In this document: positions 26,011 to 38,000 of the stretch, in pieces | Layout: each line of letters begins with the position of its first letter | Position numbering within the stretch: the stretch's first letter is position 1 | Assembly: GCF_901933205.1 (NCBI RefSeq) | Contig: NC_044573.1 | Span: 32,733,493-32,797,492, forward strand | Length of the DNA stretch: 64,000 nucleotides | Reading direction: 5' to 3' | DNA from: Camarhynchus parvulus | Lineage: Eukaryota > Chordata > Aves > Passeriformes > Thraupidae | Notes under the pieces: generated by a model | What the model saw: the letters and a program-made list of their open reading frames with translations, nothing else | The model's database searches: none | What the model was told of the DNA's origin: nothing | Position numbers and translations under genes: made by a program

Positions 26011-26078
26011 ATTTCTTTTTGCTTTCTCTTTCTTCCTTTCTTTCTTTTCCTTGATTTACTTTCTCTTCAGTCTTTCTT
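26011..26078 (+). repeat. Polypyrimidine (CTTT)-rich tract
   Basis: About 68 bases almost entirely of C and T, with only a short interruption. Simple sequence. It ends in CAG, like a splice acceptor, but no open exon with a donor follows convincingly. Confidence 0.7.
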
Positions 26079-28039
26079 GTATTTGGTAATATTTTTCTTC
26101 TACTGCACATGTTAAAAGAAATCAGAAACAAAAAGCCAGTAGCAGATATCTGAAGCCACCTTTTCCTAATGTCACCTAGCCTGAATTAATTGTAGACATC
26201 TTGATCACTTTCCATTTCCACAACAGATTTCTGCTTTCTAGTTATTTGCATATTCTCTGTATTGTTTCCTGCTTTTCTGTCAATTCCTTTTCCTTCTCTC
26301 ATCATTGCCTCCTGACAACACATTCCTCATTCAAGACCTCATTCAGCATATTAGCAACAAAAAACATAAACAAGTGGCGTTTCCCTCTCAAAAAACATGT
26401 CACTGTTAACATGCATTTTCATGGTCAATTTAGAGACAGTGTATGAGCAAGGATTACTGACCTTTCTCACATGCACTTGTTAATGAAAATTATCTGTGTA
26501 GAGAAACCTTTTCTGGGGTATCAAGACCATTTATGATGATCTATGTACAGTGCATTATACTTAATTCACACTGCTAGACTTTAAGCTTAATGCAGAATGG
26601 CTGTGTTTTCAGAGTGGGCATTATTTATAGAGAATACCTCACATTGCTTTGCAGAACCTGAAAACCTAGATTATTTGTCATTAGAAATCCTGCTTAGTAT
26701 GCAACAATAGTTGCTGTTCTAGAGGAACAAAAAGTTAATCCTCAGGCTTTCAGCACATGTTTTTGGTATAAGAGCATCTTCCTTAGTGGCCCATCTTCTT
26801 TTCCCAGGCTTGTCCTGAAAACCCTACATGCTTTAACCAGCATAGGACCAATGTGAGAAATAATTAAACTTGCTTCCTCAGCATCATATCACTTCCCCAG
26901 GAACTCCAACTGATGTCAGCAGTACAAGCTTTAAAGGCACCTGAGTAGACTGCTGGCAGTTTTATGAGAGAGAAAAAAAGATTATAAGCGAACACTTCTC
27001 AGCCAGACCTACCTTGTCTGATTCTGTTTCATATCAAAGCTAAAAAATGTACAAAAAACCTGTCACCATTTCAGCTAATCAAATTCTGTGGTTGCTGGCA
27101 TGTGTGTGCACACACTGACCTCTACAATGTCATGACTTTCAGGTTGCTCATTGATTTCCAGGAATCAAAAATGCGATGCAAATAAGGAATTGCCAGTCAA
27201 TTAGCTCTTATCACAAGCTCACAGTCTGTGGCAATGGGATGGCACACAGTTCTGCATAACAATTGGAAACAAGCCTCTTCTAGCCAGGTAAATGTCCTCA
27301 AAGGCAAAACGTGTCCCCCTTCACAAAAAGAGATGTAGTCAGCAACATGATTAAAGCCTTTGCACATGATACAGGACTGATTTTAACATTTGTCAGTAAT
27401 TTCAGATGGTACGAGCCGTCCTTCCCATTTATCCCATACATGTGATACCAATGTATCCACGGTTTCAGACTGCACACAGAAGGAAAGCTTTTTCTTTCCT
27501 CCTTATTACTCTTCAATTCCACCACTGCCAGCTAACTGTAATGAATCTATTTGGAGCTTCTTTAAAATGCCTATCATTTACCATATGTTCATTTAATTTT
27601 TAAGAGACAGCTATATAGTGCAAGTTGCAATTTTTCGCCTACCAATATATGTCATTAAAATGAATATTCATGTGGCATCACCTACCAGAGTCATTACAAG
27701 GCTTGTAAACACAGCCCACCAGTGCCTCTGGCACTTGTCAATGATGAACTTCAACTCTCTGTCTGCAAGTGTTAATCTCAGTATAAAATAGAAAAATAAA
27801 ATATTGGCATAAATTATCAAAGTTTATCAGTTTTATTAGCAAACTGGGATTTTTATAGGAACTCCAGCATGCCCTTACCTTTATTACAAGTCATTAAAAA
27901 GTTACCCTTGACTGGTCCAAAAAAATACAGAACCATTTTAAATACGTTATAATTTTTTGTAATTAGATTTCATGAAATTGCCATTATCCAAAAGGAATTA
28001 TTTTTATCAGTTACAGAAATCTTACCACCTATTATCTTA
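26079..28039. other. Non-coding, no gene seen
   Basis: Unique sequence. Short frames near 26201-26446 and 27298-27603 overlap one another and carry no domain. Confidence 0.6.
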
Positions 28040-28700
28040 AATCACAGAAACCTAAAATGGTTTGTGTTGGAAAGGACTTTAAAGATCATCTAATTCCAAC
28101 CACCCTGACATGGGCAGGGACATCTCCCACTAGACCACATTGCTCAAAGCCCCATCCAACCTGGCCTTGAACACTCCCAGGGATGGGACATTTACAGCTT
28201 CTCTGGGAAACCTGTTCCAGTGCCTCACCATCCTCACAGCAGAGGATTTCTTCCTAATATCTAATCTAAATTTACTCTCTGTCAGAACAAAGCCACTCTC
28301 CCTTGTCCTGTCACTACATGCCCTTAGAAAAGTCCCTGTCTCTCTTTAGGTACTGGAAGGCTGCAATGAGATCTTCCCAAGGCTGAACAATCCCAGTTCC
28401 CTTTGCCTTTCTGCACAGAAATGCTCCATCCCTCTAATCATCTTTACAGCCTCCTCTGGTCTTGCTCCAACAGTTCCATGTCCTTCCCGTGCTGGCACCC
28501 CAGAGCTGGATGCAGGGTTCCAGGCAGGGTCTCACCAGAGCAGAGGGGCAGAATCCCCTCCCTCCCTGCTGCCCACGCTGCTTTGGATGCAGCCCAGGAC
28601 ACGTTTGGCTCTCTGGGATGTGAGTGCCCATGGCTGGGTCATGTCCAGCCTCTCACCCACCAGCACCCCCAGCTCCTTCTCAGTAGGACTGCTCTCAACC
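28040..28700 (-). mobile_element. CR1 LINE 3' fragment, 5'-truncated
   Basis: On the minus strand it starts inside the ORF2 C-terminal region (TEKELGVLVGERLDM at about 28690-28640, then VLGCIQSSVGSR). It runs through frame-broken ORF2 text (LHPALGCQH and DMELLEQ) and the 3' UTR, and ends at the CR1 3' terminus near 28040. On the plus strand the 3' UTR shows the familiar CR1 blocks GTTGGAAAGGACTTTAAAGA, CCAACCTGGCCTTGAACACT and CCTGTTCCAGTGCCTCACCA. Frameshifts and deletions make it non-functional. It accounts for part of the longest open frame of the window (28532-29098). Its good match to consensus suggests a younger copy than the one at 60184. Confidence 0.95.
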
Positions 28701-28964
28701 TGTTCAGGTGAGGTACTGAAGAACCTGTGTGTGAAATAAAGGCTCTCTTGCCTTTTCTCTTGTGGAAATTCCTCAGTGCAAAGGCCAATCAAACACCAGT
28801 TTGTGTGTGGGAAAAGTGAGGACCAACAGCTCATTAGAAGCTGTGTGATCCAGAGTGTTCTACCCTGGCTTGTCCTTGTACAATCAGTGTGCAACGTAAC
28901 ACATCCTAAGAGCATGTGAATGAAAAGGTGCTGCCATTCCACACTCACAACATTTGGGGTAAGC
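28701..28964. other. Unassigned sequence between two CR1 fragments
   Basis: This is covered by the same minus-strand frame that enters the CR1 at 28700, but the upstream residues do not match CR1 or any family I recognise. It is probably ordinary flanking DNA that happens to be open. Confidence 0.45.
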
Positions 28965-29056
28965 CTCATCCCACCTGACCATGAATGTGTCCAGGGCATC
29001 CACAGCTCCCTGGACAATCTCTGCATTTGTCTAAACAATACAAAGAATATGCATAT
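28965..29056 (-). mobile_element. Decayed CR1 3'-end fragment
   Basis: Plus-strand blocks CCAGGGCATCCACAGCTCCC, TGGACAATCTCTGC and AAAGAATAT line up in order with the reverse complement of the CR1 3' UTR and ORF2 end, with several gaps. It has the same orientation as the clear copy at 28040 but is more diverged, so it is probably an older insertion. A poly(T) run at about 29082-29095 follows. Confidence 0.45.
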
Positions 29057-32000
29057 CATTAACAACATGGAGTTTACCTTCTTTTTTTTTTTTTCCATAT
29101 GTGCCAGATTCCCTTCAGCCTATGTATAAGAGTTCACTTTGGGAGGTTGTTTCTCCTGAAGAGGTCTTGGCTTTCTCTGAGGGCTCACACTTTAAAGGAG
29201 CAACCAAGAGAAACACAGTTATCTGTCACTACTCCCTGGCCAGAATTTTCCCATCCTCTGCAAACATTGCCAGGAAGCAAATTCTTGTTTCATTTTATTT
29301 TAGGCAACAAAATAATTCCTTCCAAGCAGTCAAGTTTTTAAAAATTTGAGTTCTTGTTGATATTCAGTTTTTTGGGAATGCAGCCTTAGTGTAATACTTG
29401 TGTGAAATCCAAGGACCTTTGAAAATCTGGCCCTCATGCAAGCCAGTGCCAGATATACAACATGTTGTATATACATGTGCTGAACACTCAGCACCTAAAC
29501 ACCCTGGGCATGCAGTCTTCCAAAAGGCTGGCAGTAACCATCCAAGCAAGTCATTTACCAGAATAAACATGGGATCTTACTCAAAGCAGGCAACTAGGAA
29601 CTGCTCTGAATTTCCAGCAGTCTATTCTACACCATGTCGGTGCAAATGTCTTTACTTTTCATTTTGGTTCTTGTATCACTGGAAACTAAATGGATGGTAC
29701 ATGAACAGTATGCAAAACATTTAATAATGCCAGGAAAGGTACAGCAATACCAGCTGTTCTGGCCTGCTGACCTTGCTGTAGTTTAGATAACATTGAAAGA
29801 AATATGCATGCCATTTTGTTTTCTTTTTTCCCTCCTGAGTCCTCATTTGGTGTCACCTCTACAAAAGAGAAGCTAAAACTAGGAAACTAGACTTAGATAT
29901 TTTAAATACAAGAAGAATTCTATGCATTTTACCTTGCCTACTTAGTACTAAAGATAGAAAAATAATGCAACCTATAAAAGTGCTGCCTCAACAGCCTCAT
30001 TATCCTTTCCAGGTCCATGGCCAAATATCTGTGTAGCACATTAATTATGATCAGAATTTGGCTACAGGTGATTATATAAGCTGGAAGTACAAAACAATTA
30101 GCAAAAATGTTCCTTCTCAGATGAGCTACAGGTCCTTGAATGGTAGGAGAAGAGGATACCTACCTCATCTTCCTTATGTGTCACTTTTAAAGCCAAAGAA
30201 GCATAGCTCCTGAATAAGGATTGGTAAGATAATGCACTTTGTCACCTGTAAGCATTTCTTGCTAGACAAAGAGGAGAGGCCAGGAGTAGATGGCATCCTT
30301 GGGCAGTTATTCCAGCCAAACCCATGTTGCAGATGATATAGAAAAATAGGAAATTTAGAAATACTCCTGCACCAACATAAGGCCCTTGATTTTGTCCTTG
30401 CCCCAAACACATAAATTTTTACTAATACCTGAGCTTCTAGAAAGTAAAACAAAGTAAAAGTTAGAAACAACAAAGGTTCATCAGTATTAACAGATCAAAA
30501 CCCACTACAAAATTACAAAATAAGCCAAAACTAAGAATTAAATTAACCCAAGATTTGAGAGAAGTTATTTCAGTCTACATTTCTTATGCACATCTCAGGA
30601 CACTTTCCTACTTCAGGTTGACTTTAGCATGCACAGCTCACTCCTGCTTCATTGCAAGGGTTGAACTACTTCCATTTTGGATTGTTGGCTACCTTCACAA
30701 ACCCTGGTTCTATGGTTTGCAAAGAAAAAAAACATAAGTGTCTAATAGAAACTCTGAAATTAACAATATTTGAGCACTTCAAGTTAGTTGGGGGATCTTT
30801 GCATAAGTGCACACCATACCACAAAGGGATATTAGGAAAATAGGCTCAGTAAATATAGGAAAAAAACCCTTGTTATGCCACCTGGCCATTACAAGACAAT
30901 GTTTCCCCCATACCTGACCTTTTTTTAAGAATGAACAAAGGTACTTCTAACATCCCCCTGAGCTCAGGTTCTCCCTCAGTGAGCCAATAAGCCTTCATTA
31001 AGCTATCTGAATTACTTTTTAAATTAAGAGAGCAGCACACATTCCTGCAAATGAGAACAATAAGAGGTTTTTGGCAATGATCCTGCTCACTAATTATAAT
31101 ATTCCACATTTATGCACGTCCTTTCATGTCCCAGGGTTCCAGAGTGCCTCACTAAACAGTGGGCTCAGCTCACAATTGTTGTGTCCCCATCACGTCACTT
31201 TTGCTCACAGGACGTGTGAAATCTGGCCGACTTCACAGGTGTTTGCCTCACACACACGGACACAAGCACAGTGCCACTGTTGACACTATACTCAATAAAT
31301 TTCATTAGCATAGAAAGCATAGGAATAATACATTCAGGTCAAGGAAACTGGCCTGATCCAATGAAACCCAGATGAAAAAGGAAAATGTTACAACCGGGCA
31401 AACCTACAGTAGTGTCAGCAAAAAAAAAAAGCAAAAAAGCAGCAGCAGCAAAGATACATCTCCTAAACTCCTCCTGAGAGCAGTGATGCTCCTGGTGTTT
31501 ACAGTTTCACATTAAAATCCCTGCCACAGGTGAAGACACTCACACTGCATAGTTAATTACAGCCACCTTTCACCATGATGCCGTTAGTCAAAACCAAAAG
31601 CCACACTCCAGTATTCCTTATGGTTGTGGCCCTCCTGTCCCCACCAGCTGATCACACAAAGTGAACCACTATCACCATGCTGTCACTGAAGGACAAAAGC
31701 CAGCTCTCACAACCAAGAAACCATGGATAGCCTATATCTGGGCACCACCTGTTGACAAAACAGCAGTAACATGTCAGCTCAACTACATTAACTGTAGTAA
31801 AACCACTCCCAACAAAAACATCTCTAGCTGAGAAAGCCCCCGCAACACAGCCATGCAGACTTCACAAAATCCCCTGCAGCTCTTCATTTCTGACCAACAA
31901 AAGCTGGGAAGATGGAGCAACTCCCACAGTCAAGGTCTTGGCAGAAAAACAGTGCCTGCCCTCCCACACATCTCCCCACCATAATCACAGCTGGGCTCAG

Positions 32001-34999
32001 CATGGGGCCATTTTCTCCCAGGCTTTTTTCTATTAAATGGAAGGGATTGTGATTTTGTTTTGTTCTAACAACTGTGAAGTGGGTTGTTTTTTTTTACTCC
32101 AGCAAAGCACTGCCATCCCTTAGACTCTCAGACCTTCTGTGAGTGCAGAGCTGTACAATCCATGTTTGAAACCTGTGATTTTGTGCATTGTGCTGGTTGA
32201 GTTGTTAGCAGGGCTGTAATGGGAGCTCTCATCAACCCATTAATTCATAACAAGCCACTCCACTAAAGTCACTGTTTGTCCACTTAGGACAGAAGGAAAG
32301 GAGAATGTCAGCAGTCCTTCAGCAGATGCTTCAGCTCCTTTTAGACATCTGCTAAGTGGATGTGCACATAATCACATGCTGAAGAGGAAAAGGCAAGGGG
32401 GATGCGGCGCTCTGCAGGAGGTGGTTCTGGCACCAGCCATGGCCACTCAGGTCACAGGTCCAGCAGCACAAGCATTTGCTCCTCACACATCTCTGACAGA
32501 AACATCAGGAGTTTGGATCCCATCAGTCACACTGTGTTTAACCCCAGACAAACTTCAAAGTTTTCTTGATTTACACATATATGAGATCAAAATAAGCCCC
32601 CCACCATCTTCAGCTCACTGTAAGCAAAAAAAGTTCTTGCAAGTCTGACTGGCCCAAAAATCAAAGAGCCTGAGCCTTTACAGGGAGGCAACAAATCTGA
32701 AACCTTCAAAAAATTTATTTTCTTTTTCAAATAATCACCAGTTGGACTTGTGTTTCTCATTTAGAAACTTTCTTTCCATGTAATTACAATATTTGAAGAA
32801 ACTTGGTAAGAAGTATGACAAGACAGAGCAATTTTAATTTCTGCAAGTGAAAAGTATGAAATAATTACAGAAGGAGGACTCACACTCTGATGAGAGACAC
32901 CTCCCATCCAGTGCTCAGTGAGCTAACCCAGGAGAGAATACAATTTGCATAATGTTAAATTAGCAGCATAAATATATTCTAATCATACCCAGCTGCAAGC
33001 ATCTTGCTTTATCTCATGTGCTTAGAACAATGAAGTGGTATAAAAAATTAAAGATAAGCTTGTGTTGCAAAACTTAAAGGCAAATCCAAAGTTCCTCGAA
33101 CTTGAAGCTTGTTCTTAGCTTGGGATCTTTAGAAGATTTCAGGCAGACCAGTCCCGGGAGTCTCTTTGAATTTAACTTTCCCCACACGCCCTCACTGCTA
33201 GCCTATCTTTGCAAAGACCTGCTGACCTACTGTTCTCAATACACCATTTTCATCTTGCAGACTTTCCATCAGCTTTCATTAAGTTCCAGATCAAGCAGAA
33301 GCAGTTTTGAAATCATTTAAAGCTTAAGTTGCCACCACCAGGAGTTAAGCACAGCAAAGCATATAACATGACTGGAACTGACAGGCCCCATTGTAATAAA
33401 AAAATCAAAATAAGGAGTTTCTAAATGAATTTCCCCAAAAGGCAGGGTTACTTTTGACTACAGCTTGGGTTACAGCAAATCCATACACTATGGGAATATA
33501 GAAACATATTAACTGCTGACCAGAACACATGCTTTCTGGTTAGTTTCTACACAGTTGTTTAGAAAATACTTCCAAGTGCAGGTAAACAGAAATTTTTCAT
33601 TAATTTCTGGTATTTTGTTGAAGGAAAAAAAAAGAGAGCTATAAATCTCTGCACTAGCAAACCGAGATCATTTGCAGATGCATATACCACTCCAGACTCT
33701 GCATGAAGACAGCAAATCAAACACAAATAAAAGCAGAAGTTTATATTCAGGCTTTAAAACAAAAGACTATTACTTAAGTAAGGGATTTAGCAAAATCTAA
33801 GATACAATTTTATAGCCTGGTGATGGTAAGAAGAGTGGTAATGACTATAAGGGAATGCTTTAGGGTTTTCTATGTCAAAATAAATGCAGACTCAATGCAA
33901 AATATTTGCAAATGAGAGAAGTGAGATCTTTGCATATTTCATGAATGTATTTCAAAGTACGTAATGAATTTCATACCTAAGAAGAAGCTTTTTTTGGTAT
34001 GGGTACTGCATGTGTATGCATTGTCTGTTGATACAAAACCAAAACAGATTAGGAAAATCAATACTCAATTCCTTTCCTAGATTTTTATCCACTGTAGTAC
34101 ACAAAAGCAATTTAGGTCCTAGCTGCACTGGATCCTTACTTCAGCGTTTATTAGATGAGTATATTTGTCATTCCTTCTGACAAACAGTAGATAACACGTG
34201 GCAAATCAAGATAGTTTTATATTTAGTACATTTTTTAAATGCAAGCAAAACAGAAAACTGTTTAAAAAAATATATTTCGTTTCTGACTCTATGAGAGGCA
34301 AGAATGAGAAAAAGCATCAGCCATTTTTGACCATGACCACAACCACTTGTATTCCAGGAGTCCAGGGGCTTTCTAAAATGTTCCCATTAGACAATAGTTC
34401 CTAAAATGTTGCCACTAGAGGAAGAAAGGCTGGAGTCAGATTAGCTGACTGTTTGACACATCTGAATAATCACTGTGTGTTCAAGACCACACTGTATGAA
34501 AAGCATTCTCTCACAGTGACATTGACTGGTTTGCAGACTAAAGCTATAGGAACAAGAAAAAAACAGAGTTTTATGTTGGTCTACAGAAGAGAAATGAAAG
34601 TTAATTTTAACCACAAAGTGCATCAAAATATTCTGGCAACCTTACAGGATGAGACAGTTTGGGTGCTGAAATTTGGCTGCAGTCAAGTATACCATCTAAT
34701 TTTAAAATGATAAATTATATTGCAAATATCTTACCAGGATTTAGGTTAACTAAGAGTATTTCTTTCTTAACAAAGATTTTAAAAATTTTGTTCACTTTAA
34801 TCTGCTTTTCCCTTCTATCTTTTGAACAATGTTGACTGCACCAATTGTCCATGTTATATCCAAATGACCAACATTCGACTTTTGACTGTATCAAGGACTG
34901 TGATTTTTCATCATGTACTGCATGGATGTGTTCCTGTCCTCTGTTTTCAGTATTCAGTAGGATGTGTATGAAATTCAAGTATTACTGTCTGTTTTTCAG
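29057..34999. other. Non-coding, no gene or known repeat seen
   Basis: About 6 kb of unique DNA. It contains a short (GCA)n stretch next to an A run (about 31.42-31.45 kb), a CA-richer block at 31.5-32.0 kb and many short frames without domains (longest 108 codons at 29398-29724). No mobile element recognised. Confidence 0.55.
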
Positions 35000-35066
35000 A
35001 ATCTCCTGAAACTGCAGCACAGTGAAAACGAGTCACAGCTCCAGGAGAAGGAACCCCCATTGAAGA
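35000..35066 (+). other. Weak exon-like segment
   Basis: A pyrimidine-rich acceptor-like sequence ending in CAG (34985-34999) precedes an open 67-bp stretch, followed by a donor-like GTAAGG at 35067. One frame reads charged and Gln/Glu-rich (NLLKLQHSENESQLQEKEP) and continues open to 35170. No family is recognised. Such combinations occur often by chance, so this is only a candidate for a non-coding RNA or cassette exon. Confidence 0.12.
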
Positions 35067-38000
35067 GTAAGGGCAAACACACAAATTGCCTGGTACTGGA
35101 AATAAGTAGCAAGTTGAAACACAGGACTAGATGGACTGCAGCATCTGTCTGGTGTGTTCTCATACACTGATTCAGATGAGAACCAACAAAAAGGAGGGCC
35201 ATGGATCAGAATCAGTGAAACATTAAAACCAGAAGGAAGTTATATAGGAGATGCTTTATAGTCACAAATTCAGGAGCCAGGAAAACAAGAAATGAATGAA
35301 AGTAATTTGAAAATGTCCACAGATCTTTTAAAAATAAAATATCGCAGACTGAGGAGATTTTGCATTATGAATAAGGCTAATGAAAGTAAGCTGACAGTAA
35401 CAAAAGTAATAATTTCAACAACTTTCATTCAGTGAAGCAAAAAATTAATAATTTCAGGGATAGAGATATATGTACCCACTCCTGTCACAGAAAATAATAC
35501 ATTAGCAGAGCAGCTAATGTCCAAAACATGCGTATGACCTTCTTTTTTTCCTAAACCACAGCCACACTCCCTCTGCTCTGTAATAAACTGGATTATTGCA
35601 ATTGCTGCCTCAGCACTTCTTCACTTCTCTTCCGAATCCCAGAATATAAGGTGTGTTGCTTATTGGACAAAAGACAGGTCTGGTTTAGTAAAATTATTCA
35701 GCTTCCATCTCCATATCCATAACAAGTAGATCATCTGCTCAAAATACAAGAAAAAAGCTAAAATACCATTATTTCTAGGATATTTGTGGTACTTTAAAGA
35801 CATCTATGCTCTACAAACAAAATTGAGACCTCCAATGTATTTCACACAAGTCCTCCAACAGTTGTCAAGTGGTAATGACTTCTACAGACTAGGAAAGATT
35901 AACTTTTGTCTTTTTAATATTATATCTAATTCTCAATTGGAATGAAGTACTGAAAATGGCCTATTTCTGCAGAATTCCTTTCCTTTTCTCATGGTTGAAG
36001 TCATTTGTACCTTTCAACACACTTGAAGTACTACATAAGGATTCATCTAAGAAATTACTGAAAGTTGTTTCAAAATAGCCTAATCCTAACCCACATGTGT
36101 AATACTCATTAATATTAATGTAAAGTACATATACAGAGGAAGGCAGACTATACAGCCTGAGACCAAGCATTGCACTGCTCCATGAAACTGAAAAGAGTCA
36201 CTGCCATTCGTACCAAGCAACTGAAGTACAAACATTTCTTTTACACCATACCAAAACTATATCCAAGTGTGCTCCATAGCTCATGGTTTTCTTGATGGCA
36301 CTATACCTGTCCATTTCATGAAGTTTTAATAGTTGGGATGAGCTTTAAAAGGACCTCTCAGAAATAATGGAGTTTTTCCTTTAAATTTCATGACTGAAAT
36401 ATATTTAAAGGCAATTTAGAGAAAAGATTGCTCATAAATATAAATGTGTATTTTTATTAATTTTTTAAAAATATACATTCATTTCTCCAACCTCAGAGGC
36501 TCTAGCTTATCTTTCTTCTGGGGAGGAAAAAGAAAATTCACAACATGCAAAAGGAATGTAATTTATCTTCACTAACATTGTTTGTGATTAGTACAACACT
36601 TAAACCCCACTTGATGAACTGATTAACTGGTAAAAAAGAAAAACAGGTATTATTTTACACAACACAAACTACAAGAATACTTGTAAGGGTTAAACAGTGA
36701 GGTCAAGATTGCTGTGAATAGAAATATATCGCAAGTTCTGTTTCATAAATATTCGTGTATTTATGTTTATAAAACATCTGCACTGTTAGTTCTGAGGAAA
36801 GTATAATCATGACTTGATGGGTAGGTTAATGATCAGCACTCTTTCACCCTTATGTAGGTCCTTATAAAATTACATTTTCTTTTGTCAAAGCTGCAGCTGT
36901 ACAGAAACCTCATTCCTTCTTGGAACATGCATTTAACTTCTGAGCATATAAATGGTATTATTGTGTAAACTTATTTAAAAGGTCAAATCCTTTCCTCTGG
37001 AGCTGGATAAGTGTTAAAAATACCTATCACAACACAAAATTTCTACTTCAAAACATCTGAATTCCCAGGAAAAGCCATTCTGTTTAGTTTACCTTTTCTT
37101 AAAAAATAAGCAAACAAACAAACAAAATTGCTAGCATTGTAATAAACATCATGGAACTCAAATAATAATTCTGGGAGTGTGTGCTTTGTCTGCCTACTGG
37201 ACTTCAGTCCTGAGAAATCCCCCATTCTTTCACCATGCAGCAGCCCAGACCTGTTTATGGGGCTGTCCACCATAGCTCTCACCATACAGCTTGTCTGCAT
37301 GGTACTGAAAACAGTTATCACCTCAGGGACCCTCAGCTGCATTACGTATAATTACTGAAATGACAGCAAAGGTGGAAACAAAGTTTGCCATGTACTGATT
37401 AATTAGAAAATAAAACTGGAATACCTGTGGCTAAAATTCTTTGGGGACTTCTTCCTGCCTCCAGCTCTCCCCCAGCGCTCAGGGTCCCATTCCCTCCCAG
37501 GCTGAGGAAACAGACACTTTTCAGAATAACCAGGGGTGCCCTGCCTATGTCACTCCAGGGACACCCCAGCTTTCCTACAAGCAGCCACAGCTGCAAACAC
37601 GATGTGCTACAGACCATAAGCCCGAACCATCTGACCCAGATTCATTTCCTCTGAAGAGATCATTATTTCTTTTAAGCTAAAGGATCCTGTCTCCAAACTT
37701 GTCTTCTGCAAAAGAAAAGGCAGATCCTCCCTCCAATACCCAGGGTTTAAAAACAAAAAGCCTGCTCACAACCTGGGAAACTAAAAAGGCAAACTGAACA
37801 CTACCACAGATATTACCTTTTACTCAGTATCAACTGCAATAATTTAACCTCATATTCTCTAAATTACAGTTTAATTATTTGTACTTTAAAAATCAGATGG
37901 GATGATGAACCCTTTCCATCTTTTCTTTGCCTGATTCACATGGCCATGCCAAAAGCCATCAGAACATATGGCACACAACAGAGTAGCAAGAGTCTTATTT

